The position numbers were made by a program, and so were the translations under genes. From positions 1-10,815 of the forward strand of contig NZ_QUHR01000020.1 in NCBI RefSeq assembly GCF_003479605.1: a DNA stretch of 10,815 nt, given 5' to 3'. Below are positions 5,122-10,815 of this stretch, piece by piece (the first letter of the stretch is position 1; every line of letters begins with the position of its first letter). Source of the DNA: Roseburia sp. AF12-17LB. Lineage in GTDB: Bacteria > Bacillota > Clostridia > Lachnospirales > Lachnospiraceae. The notes beneath the pieces were generated by a model that worked only from the letters and a program-made list of their open reading frames with translations, was not told the DNA's origin and made no database searches.

Positions 5122-8028
5122 ATGATCAATAGAGGATCGGAGTGGAGACTATGGAATTTACATATGCATTCTGCATATTCAAAAGAATCTAGAACTAAAA
5201 TGTCAGTTAAAGAAATCTTTGATAAGTTGATTGAAAATAATATTTCTATGTTTTCAATCACAGATCATTCCAATGTGGATGCATTAGATGAAATTTGGAA
5301 TATATATGAAACTAAGGCAAATGAAAAGGGTTTATATAGAAATCAAATTAATTTTATTCCGGGAATAGAGCTGAAAACAGATAAGGGTAAAAGGGGAGTA
5401 CATTTGGTTTGTGTATTTCCTCAGAAAATTAAAATAGGTGAATCATATGTTAAGTCAACTAAGAAAAATATATATGATAATTTTTGCTCTGTACTTGGAT
5501 TAACTGAAAGTAAAATTACAGCTAATGGAGAAGGCAATTATGGAAAAGGTTTATTAAAATCTGTTGTAAAATTTGACGATGCTGTAGAATTAACACATAA
5601 ATTGGGAGGACTCGTTATTATTCATGGTGGAGATAAGCATGGTAGCATTGAAGAAGAAATGAAAGATGTTCCTAAAAAAGAACCTACACCAGAGGAAATT
5701 TATGAGACTTTAGATATTACTAAAAGTGAAATAATAGCAAAGAAAATAGATATTGTTGAATTGCCGAATTACAAAAAACAACAAGCTAGAAATGCAAAAT
5801 TTTACAAGAATGTGTTTGGAAAACCGTGTATGGTCGCTTCTGATTCACATGAGAGAAGTGATTATGAAAATATGCAAGAAAGATGTACATGGGTTAAAGC
5901 AGATTGTAGCTTTGAGGGATTGAGACAAGCTTTGATTGATTATGATAATCGTATGTTTTTAGGCGTTATTCCGGAGCAAATTGATCGTATAAGGAAAAAT
6001 CCAACTAAATATATTAATAAGCTACTTGTTGATTGGACTGATAATTATGATGGGAATAAGGGAAAATGGTTTCAAAACATCTGTATTCCAATGAATCCAG
6101 GATTAATAAGCATTATTGGAAATAAAGGAAACGGAAAATCAGCAATAGCTGAGATAATTGGATTGTTAGCTGACAGCCATAATTATGAAAAATTTGCGTT
6201 TTTAAATAAGGGCAAATTTTTGAAGAATAAGTTGGCATCAAACTTTGAAGCAACATTAATATGGGAGAATAAAGGGGAAAGTGTTAAGAAGAATCTTTCG
6301 GATAATCCCAATATAAATAATGTAGAACGATGTCAATGTATTCCTCAACAATATTTTGAAGAAATTTGTACAGATACTGAATTTAAGCGTTTTTCTGATG
6401 AAATAAATAGTGTTATTTTTTCTCGATTAGATGAGATGGACAAAGAGAATTGTAGAGGGTTTGATGAGCTGATTGATATGTATACTAAATCAACAGAAGA
6501 AAATATAGGATTTCTGATTAATGATTTAACAAATATTAATAGGGAGATTATTGATAAGGAAGAAAAACTTCTGCCATCGTATAAAACAAAACAGGAGGCA
6601 CTGTTAAAAGATGCTAATACACAGTTAGAAGCGCATATATCTATAAAACCTAAGAAGATTGACAAACCTGAATTACCAAAAGAAAAGCAGGATATGTATG
6701 ATGCAGTTTTAGAAAAAATAGAAGAAATGTCAAAAGAAAATGAAAGTGAAAGTCAAAAATTATTTTCACTTAATGAAAATATTCGTAAGATACAAAACAT
6801 TTTGGAAGAAGTTGACGAAATACAAAATCGTTTTGCAAAGTCCATGGAGCATATTAATGAAGAATTAGATGAGTTTGATTTGAGTGCCAATACGATTTTT
6901 GATTTGAAAGTCAATAAAGAAGCCGTAAATGCAAAGAAAGCTGAAACAGAACAACTTATAGCGGAGGTAAGGGATAGACTAAAAAATCCTGAAAGTGGTA
7001 TAGAAATTCAGCTTAGCAAGTATATAAAAGAAAAAAATGATATTGTTGCAGAAGAAGATAAGCATATGCAAGAATATAATGAATATTTAAACCATTTAAA
7101 GGAATGGAGTGATATTGAGAAAACACGTAGGGAAGCAGTGAAGATTATAGAAGACGAAATAAAGTATATAAGTGAAGGAATACATGAAGATTTGGCTCCA
7201 CTTTATATAAAACGAGATGAAATAGCATCAGATATACTTGAAGAAAAAAAGAAAATAATACGTATATATAATAGATTTAAAAAGCCAGTTGATGATTTCT
7301 TGAATGCAAATAGTGAACTATTAAGTGGTTATAGCATATGTATTAGGTCAGGAATAGTTATTGACACAACATTTCAGCAGAATGTATTTGATTATATAAA
7401 CAAACAAAAAAGAAATGTTTTCAAAGATGATAATTATCAATTATATAAAACTATTGAAGAATTAGGAGACATTGAAAGTGTTGAAGAATATTTGAATATT
7501 CCAAAGAAGATTATTGAAAAAATGAGTGAATTTCCAGATGGAATAATTCCACAGATTAAGGAAAGTAAAATGCTTGATTTTTATAATTATTTATTTGGAT
7601 TAGGGTATCTTACAAATAAGTATGAGTTAGTGAGTGATGGAAAGACATTAGATAAGTTGTCTCCGGGAGAAAGAGGAGCTTTATTATTGATTTTTTATTT
7701 GCTTTTGGATTTGAGAGATATTCCCTTAGTAATTGATCAGCCAGAAGATAATTTGGATAATCAAAGTGTAGCTAAGGTTCTTGTGCCATTTATACAGGCT
7801 GCTAAAAATAGAAGACAGATTATATTGGTTACACATAATCCAAATTTAGCAGTTGTTGCGGATTCAGATCAAATCATTCACGTTAAAATTGATAAAGAAA
7901 ATGACCAATTGGTTGAAGTTGAGGCTGGTGGAATAGAGGATGATGTAATAAATCAGTCTATTGTTACAATATTAGAAGGAACAATGCTTTCATTTAAGAA
8001 AAGAGAATTGAAATACATAGAGGGATAG
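5122..8028 (+). CDS. PHP domain plus SMC-like ATPase, TrlF-family type
   Basis: This 968-residue protein has two parts. Residues about 10-285 form a PHP-type metal-dependent phosphoesterase/nuclease domain: HMHS at 14-17, TDHS at 47-50, GIEL with E83, H94 in GVHLV, IHGGDKHG with H168 and H173, and SDSH at 240-243. All expected metal ligands are present. The rest is an SMC/Rad50/RecF-like ATPase: Walker A GNKGNGKS (333-340), a long charged coiled coil (about 455-720), ABC signature LSPGERG (846-852), Walker B VIDQPEDN (870-877) and H-loop THN (904-906). This order is that of the TrlF-like ATPases often annotated in accessory and defence islands; the name is from memory. A likely role is ATP-controlled cutting or processing of foreign nucleic acid. 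It starts at ATG 5122 with GAAAGAAGG six bases upstream, after a 429-base gap containing its own promoter candidate. No partner gene is directly coupled to it. Confidence 0.85.
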   Translation: MINRGSEWRLWNLHMHSAYSKESRTKMSVKEIFDKLIENNISMFSITDHSNVDALDEIWNIYETKANEKGLYRNQINFIPGIELKTDKGKRGVHLVCVFPQKIKIGESYVKSTKKNIYDNFCSVLGLTESKITANGEGNYGKGLLKSVVKFDDAVELTHKLGGLVIIHGGDKHGSIEEEMKDVPKKEPTPEEIYETLDITKSEIIAKKIDIVELPNYKKQQARNAKFYKNVFGKPCMVASDSHERSDYENMQERCTWVKADCSFEGLRQALIDYDNRMFLGVIPEQIDRIRKNPTKYINKLLVDWTDNYDGNKGKWFQNICIPMNPGLISIIGNKGNGKSAIAEIIGLLADSHNYEKFAFLNKGKFLKNKLASNFEATLIWENKGESVKKNLSDNPNINNVERCQCIPQQYFEEICTDTEFKRFSDEINSVIFSRLDEMDKENCRGFDELIDMYTKSTEENIGFLINDLTNINREIIDKEEKLLPSYKTKQEALLKDANTQLEAHISIKPKKIDKPELPKEKQDMYDAVLEKIEEMSKENESESQKLFSLNENIRKIQNILEEVDEIQNRFAKSMEHINEELDEFDLSANTIFDLKVNKEAVNAKKAETEQLIAEVRDRLKNPESGIEIQLSKYIKEKNDIVAEEDKHMQEYNEYLNHLKEWSDIEKTRREAVKIIEDEIKYISEGIHEDLAPLYIKRDEIASDILEEKKKIIRIYNRFKKPVDDFLNANSELLSGYSICIRSGIVIDTTFQQNVFDYINKQKRNVFKDDNYQLYKTIEELGDIESVEEYLNIPKKIIEKMSEFPDGIIPQIKESKMLDFYNYLFGLGYLTNKYELVSDGKTLDKLSPGERGALLLIFYLLLDLRDIPLVIDQPEDNLDNQSVAKVLVPFIQAAKNRRQIILVTHNPNLAVVADSDQIIHVKIDKENDQLVEVEAGGIEDDVINQSIVTILEGTMLSFKKRELKYIEG

Positions 8029-8037
8029 AATTATAAT

Positions 8038-8276
8038 TTATAAACACCAATCCTCATCCATAGCATCAGCCCAATTCTGCAACTCACAATCAAGAGCTAA
8101 TGCAGCATATTTAAGAGGATCATCAATAGCAAGATTATCAATAAGCCTTTGAGAGTTAGGTGTAGTATGGAGATTCTTTTGGCTTCAGTACATGAGACAA
8201 ACAGAAGCACATTGTCGTCAAAGGCAATGTCAATTCCGTTCTTGTAGTGGTTGTAGTATGCAAAGTGTTTTTTCAT
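8038..8276 (-). pseudogene. Small unrecognised gene broken by one frameshift
   Basis: On the minus strand the start at 8276 follows AAAGG by about 9 bases and reads MKKHFAYYNHYKNGIDIAFD, then LLFVSCTEAKRI. The frame then breaks near 8160-8175. In the next frame the protein continues as TPNSQRLIDNLAIDDPLKYA, then LQNWADAMDEDW, and stops at 8038-8040. Restoring one base at the break joins the two halves as ...EAKRI-LHTTPNSQRL..., which gives an uninterrupted protein of about 79 residues. An unshifted reading would replace the second half with a hydrophobic tail (LLIILLLMILL) that looks artificial. I do not recognise the family. It converges on the PHP-ATPase gene with a 9-base gap. An ATG two codons earlier (8282) is too close to the ribosome binding site. 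Confidence 0.7.
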
Positions 8277-8315
8277 AATCATAGTCCTTTCTTTAATAAA
8301 GTAATGAGCAGTTCT

Positions 8316-8377
8316 GGGAATGAGTGGGTAGTGTTACGCATACAACAGATATGTAACACTACCAGACACAAATCCCA
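8316..8377. repeat. Long inverted repeat between the frameshifted gene and the TA pair
   Basis: GGTAGTGTTAC (8327-8337) and GTAACACTACC (8353-8363) form a perfect 11-base dyad around a 15-base loop. It is flanked by a further short pairing, TGGGA (8315-8319) with TCCCA (8373-8377). It could be a structured RNA element, a protein binding site or the scar of a small element. There is no T-run, so a simple terminator is unlikely. Confidence 0.6.
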
Positions 8378-8393
8378 AATCTATGGGCTTTTC

Positions 8394-8433
8394 ACGCTCT
8401 CAAAACGATAATCAATTTCACAACTCAGAGCGT
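8394..8433. repeat. Second inverted repeat, ACGCTCT/AGAGCGT
   Basis: ACGCTCT (8394-8400) and AGAGCGT (8427-8433) are perfect complements separated by 26 bases. It follows the 8327-8363 dyad directly. A third weak pairing, GAAAAG (8448-8453) with CTTTTC (8461-8466), comes next. The 8283-8532 stretch carries no gene that I can support; these dyads are its only visible content. Confidence 0.45.
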
Positions 8434-8532
8434 CTCAGTGGGTTTCAGAAAAGAGTATTACTTTTCAGAACATTTTTCCACGGGAGTGTTTTTTTAAGAG
8501 AACTGTGTTAGAATAAGTATAAAAGATTATTG

Positions 8533-8561
8533 TTGATTTTTAATCATATAATATATTATAC
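8533..8561 (+). promoter_or_regulatory. Promoter with palindromic operator candidate for the TA-like pair
   Basis: TTGATT (8533-8538), 17 bases, then TTATAC (8556-8561). A perfect 14-base palindrome, TATAATATATTATA (8547-8560), overlaps the -10 box. Autoregulation of toxin-antitoxin operons commonly uses such a site, but this small protein lacks an obvious DNA-binding motif, so the role is open. AT-rich DNA makes such palindromes easier to find by chance. Confidence 0.45.
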
Positions 8562-8588
8562 GATGTTTATTTAAGGAAGGGATGTTTA

Positions 8589-8819
8589 ATGACAACAATA
8601 AGCACAAAAAACGGAAAAATAATAAAAGTTGTATCTCGTCAAGAAGAAAAAGAAATACTCAGTGTATCTGATAGTGAGATGGATAGGCGGGCTGTTGAAG
8701 CTGTTAAGGCAGCTATAAATAGGGCTAAAATTTGTAAGAAACCAATAGCGGGTTATGATAAAGAAAAGAAAGCTGCATATATTGAATATGCAAATGGAAA
8801 CAGAAAATATGCAGAATAG
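8589..8819 (+). CDS. Small protein upstream of a zeta-like kinase, probable antitoxin
   Basis: This 76-residue charged protein has no signal peptide or membrane segment. Its predicted helical middle contains SDSEMDRRAVEAVKAAINRA, and it ends in PIAGYDKEKKAAYIEYANGNRKYAE. Its stop overlaps the start of the downstream kinase by 11 bases (ATG at 8809, TAG at 8817-8819), the usual coupled arrangement of an antitoxin with its toxin. The start ATG is 8 bases after AAGGAAGG (8573-8580). It is intact although the toxin gene is damaged. In classical epsilon/zeta pairs the antitoxin is a three-helix bundle that blocks the kinase; whether this protein has that fold cannot be judged from sequence alone. 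The antitoxin role is inferred from gene order and size. Confidence 0.7.
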   Translation: MTTISTKNGKIIKVVSRQEEKEILSVSDSEMDRRAVEAVKAAINRAKICKKPIAGYDKEKKAAYIEYANGNRKYAE

Positions 8820-9243
8820 AAAGCCAATGGTGCTTGTCTTAGCAGGACCTAATGAATTAGGAAAGAGTACAATAACAACTTTTTTTGAAAAGGTGGGTAA
8901 ATACACTAATGCTGATGATATGGTTACATCTACAGGAATGGATAATATGGAAGCCGCAATTCTGGCTGACAAAATGAGATATGAATCAATTGAGAAGAAA
9001 GAAAATTTTACATTTGAAACAGTATTATCATCAGATTATAAGCTGGAGATATTAAGAAAAGCAAAAAGCGAAGGATGCTTTATTAAGTGTGTATTTGTTC
9101 TTACAATAGATCCGCAGATTAATATAGCGAGAATAAAATCAAGGGTTGCTGCTGGTGGTCACGATGTAGAAAAATCAAAGGTTATAGACAGATATTATAA
9201 ATCCATCAATAATATTAATAAATTACTCAAACTTCGCACATAG
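8809..9243 (+). pseudogene. Zeta-toxin-like P-loop kinase, C-terminus cut off by the IS
   Basis: This is a P-loop kinase of the zeta-toxin type. Full-length members phosphorylate UDP-sugars such as UDP-N-acetylglucosamine and stop wall synthesis. Walker A is GPNELGKST, close to the family's usual GPNGAGKST. FTFETVLSS and RVAAGGHDVEKSKVIDRYYKS follow in family order. Complete relatives run to about 190-200 residues; this one has 144 and stops at TAG 9241-9243, which lies inside the right IS (from 9225). The last five residues (LKLRT) are encoded by the IS end. Roughly 45-55 residues are therefore missing, and the protein is probably inactive or altered. The ATG at 8809, preceded by GGAAA, is chosen because residues upstream of it in the longer frame (from 8755) only repeat the small gene's sequence in another frame. 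Confidence 0.8.
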
Positions 9244-9273
9244 ATTTTAGCTATGCACCTTGAAAATTCAATA
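9225..9273 (-). repeat. Inner terminal inverted repeat of the right IS copy
   Basis: The tip begins ACTCAAACTTCGCACAT at 9225-9241, then a 9-base spacer, then the 23-base block CTATGCACCTTG... at 9251-9273. It matches the left copy's inner end (937-985) in inverted form except for one base. Confidence 0.9.
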
Positions 9274-9306
9274 CCTGGCAGTTATTCAGTTGTCAATGTT
9301 CAGACC

Positions 9307-10680
9307 TTAAGCAGCTTGGAGTTTTGTTTTCAACAATGCAGGAAGTGCATCCATAAATGCATTCGCCAATTCATCGATTTTTTCGTCTGAAAGTTCAGTG
9401 TTATCTGAAAGCATTGTCCTGAACATCTGGAGCAGCATTTGAAAAGCCTGTATCCATGTGATATCAGACATTTCATCTGAAAAGTATAGAAAGAGCTCGC
9501 CCAAAGACCGGTTATCATTGGATTCCCAGCTTTCCAGTGACAGCATCATATATCGGGTGAAAATAACTGCGGTATGCGCAGTCATTGCATCATAGGACAA
9601 AGAATTGCATTCTCTGCTCAAGTTAAGGTAGCTTTTGCATACCTTGAAAAAGACCTCTATATCCCAGCATTTTCCATAAATCCGGATGATTTCATTTTCA
9701 TCCAGATTTACATCTGCGGAAATGAGGCAGAGATATTCCTTGCGTTTGTTGCGATTGCGAACATAAACTACTTTGGCAGGAATTATATCCCCATCCTTCA
9801 CTACATCAACCATGACAGAAAGCAGATATTTTGATTTGCCTCGTCTCTTTTTATTTTTGTTGTAAATGGAAATTAAAGACATATATTCACCATCGTAGTG
9901 AAAAAACATTTTTGGAGATTTTTTCACCATTCCGATTACATCAAAATCCATTCGCTTGACAGCATGAAGGGTGCTTGGAGATGAAAACCAGCTGTCAAAA
10001 AGAACATATTTTGCCGGAATTGCAGCTTTTTTAGCAGTTTCCAGAAGTGTAAGCATGGCATGGGTTCCCTTTTCCATAGACAGCTTTCTGCGCTTGTAAC
10101 CAACGGTTCTTTTGTCTACCTCAGCCGCTTTATTGATGCGCTTCTTTTTGTTTTCCGTAGAAAGAAGAATGCTGTTTACCGGCAAAAATGTACTCCCATC
10201 TGACCATCCAAGAGTAAGCATTCTAAATCCGAAGCGATATTTATGTTTTGCGTGGTCATAGACCTTTGCAAGAAGCTCTACCTTTTTAGAACGGTTACGT
10301 TCAAACATGGAATCGTCAATAATAAGAACATTGGCACGGTCTTCCGAATCCAGTGGAAGAATAGCGTTGTTTATGATTCTGGATGTAAGTATTGTAGTAA
10401 AACGCATCCAGTTAATTTGAACCATCTTCATGAAACGATACACGGTATCTTTTACAAAATCAGGAGTATTTTTTCCTGTAAGCAGACTCATATACATACT
10501 TCTGTCGGAGAAAATCAGCAGAAATATGTATTGAAAAATCTCTGTTACCGGAGTGCCTTTCCTTTTATAGGCATTGGCAGCTTTCAAGGCTGAGGAAATA
10601 TGAAACCTTGTGAAAAATCGTTTGATAGATTTAGAAATCTGCTTATCATTTTGAGTCGCTTGTGTTATACTTTTATTCAT
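9307..10680 (-). CDS. IS4-family DDE transposase with altered YREK motif
   Basis: The start is the ATG complementary to 10678-10680, 8 bases after GGAGG (complement of 10689-10693), giving 457 residues. An ATG 12 codons earlier has no ribosome binding site. Numbered from that earlier ATG, the catalytic acids are D134 or D135 in LIIDDSMF, D241 in VLFDSWFSSP and E354. The signature is Y347-GK-C350-WDI-E354-VFFKVC-K361. The usual Arg of Y-2-R-3-E-6-K is Cys here; the left copy has CGC and this copy TGC, a single C-to-T change. That Arg contacts DNA near the active site in IS4-family enzymes, so this enzyme is probably weakened or inactive. The frame is otherwise complete. It would need the left copy's enzyme, or another in the cell, to move. 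Confidence 0.93.
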   Translation of the reverse strand: MNKSITQATQNDKQISKSIKRFFTRFHISSALKAANAYKRKGTPVTEIFQYIFLLIFSDRSMYMSLLTGKNTPDFVKDTVYRFMKMVQINWMRFTTILTSRIINNAILPLDSEDRANVLIIDDSMFERNRSKKVELLAKVYDHAKHKYRFGFRMLTLGWSDGSTFLPVNSILLSTENKKKRINKAAEVDKRTVGYKRRKLSMEKGTHAMLTLLETAKKAAIPAKYVLFDSWFSSPSTLHAVKRMDFDVIGMVKKSPKMFFHYDGEYMSLISIYNKNKKRRGKSKYLLSVMVDVVKDGDIIPAKVVYVRNRNKRKEYLCLISADVNLDENEIIRIYGKCWDIEVFFKVCKSYLNLSRECNSLSYDAMTAHTAVIFTRYMMLSLESWESNDNRSLGELFLYFSDEMSDITWIQAFQMLLQMFRTMLSDNTELSDEKIDELANAFMDALPALLKTKLQAA

Positions 10681-10765
10681 AGCATGAGCCTCCGGTTTAT
10701 AATTGTTTTTCGACAACTCAATTATCCCAAAACCATTGGTTTCATGCTATTTTTATGCCAGTTAT

Positions 10766-10815
10766 TATTGAATTTTCAAGGTGCATAGGCACATTTTAAT
10801 GTGCGAAGTTTGAGT
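10766..10815 (-). repeat. Outer terminal inverted repeat of the right IS copy
   Basis: The same two conserved blocks occur here with a 10-base spacer. GCACAT (10789-10794) and ATGTGC (10799-10804) form a perfect small hairpin inside this end, which could limit transcription entering from outside. It precedes the transposase start by about 85 bases, and the transposase promoter should lie within this stretch or just after it. Confidence 0.88.

Larger units (their letters stand above)
9225..10815 (-). mobile_element. IS4-family insertion sequence, complete right copy (1591 bp)
   Basis: Both ends are visible. Each has the same 17-base tip (ACTCAAACTTCGCACAT) and a shared 23-base inner block, with a different 9-10 base spacer. 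The inner end interrupts the zeta-like kinase gene. The outer end coincides with the last base of the window. One long transposase gene on the minus strand fills it. It is inverted relative to the left copy. The target duplication cannot be tested because the sequence beyond 10815 is missing. Confidence 0.92.

Noticed and set aside
6345..6665. 106-residue minus-strand reading frame inside the PHP-ATPase gene
   Set aside because: It is Ser/Ile/Leu-rich and opposite a coiled-coil coding region, with no ribosome binding site. It is a shadow.
8755..8808. Upstream extension of the zeta-like kinase
   Set aside because: These codons are another frame of the small upstream gene and do not look like the family's N-terminus. 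ATG 8809 has a better ribosome binding site and coupled overlap.
8586..8972. 128-residue minus-strand reading frame opposite the TA-like pair
   Set aside because: It is antisense to two well-supported genes. Its low-complexity, Phe/Ile/Tyr-rich translation is what AT-rich coding DNA gives on the other strand.
10243..10593. 116-residue plus-strand reading frame inside the right IS
   Set aside because: It is antisense to the transposase, which is confirmed by its motifs and by the second copy. There is no sign of an independent gene.
1..10815. CRISPR arrays, tRNA and rRNA genes
   Set aside because: I found no regularly spaced direct repeats, cloverleaf-like segments or rRNA stretches by reading both strands.

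Overview
The window looks like an accessory island from a low-GC Gram-positive bacterium, most likely a gut Clostridia or Lachnospiraceae member. The pointers are the AT-rich interior, GGAGG-type ribosome binding sites, a MobV-like mobilization remnant and the style of the IS4-family element. The host assignment is inference.

Layout: a partial IS4-family insertion sequence (1-985, transposase on +) and a complete copy of the same element in inverted orientation (9225-10815, transposase on -) bracket about 8.2 kb. Just inside the left IS are two broken genes: an unrecognised 5'-truncated reading frame (986-1257) and the degraded C-terminal part of what appears to be a MobV/Pre relaxase (1226-2002). 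Next is a tight four-gene operon (2257-4692): a small Cro/CI-type regulator, an ASCH-like protein, an M.EcoRV-like adenine methyltransferase and an EcoRV-like restriction endonuclease. The endonuclease keeps EcoRV's catalytic triad and its GSGNT recognition loop, so GATATC is the predicted target. A GATATC site lies inside the putative promoter of this operon.

A 429-base gap without genes (4693-5121) follows. It begins with a very good extended -10 promoter and contains a long nested hairpin (4865-4929), so it may be a structured leader or a separate small RNA. Downstream is a 968-residue protein (5122-8028) with an N-terminal PHP domain and an SMC/Rad50-like coiled-coil ATPase, the TrlF-like architecture. 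Convergent with it is a small gene broken by one frameshift (8038-8276, -). A region with several inverted repeats (8283-8588) then leads into an autoregulated-looking toxin-antitoxin-type pair: an intact 76-residue small protein and a zeta-toxin-like P-loop kinase whose C-terminus was cut off by insertion of the right IS.

Overall reading: this is a degraded mobile element carrying intact defence genes (EcoRV-type restriction-modification, then the PHP-ATPase) and a disarmed toxin gene. The two IS copies have diverged at about 13 of 300 aligned transposase residues, and the right copy has lost the conserved Arg of the YREK motif. The parts most worth following up are the structured 4.7-5.1 kb segment in front of the PHP-ATPase, the ASCH gene built into the restriction operon, and the restriction site sitting in the operon's own promoter.
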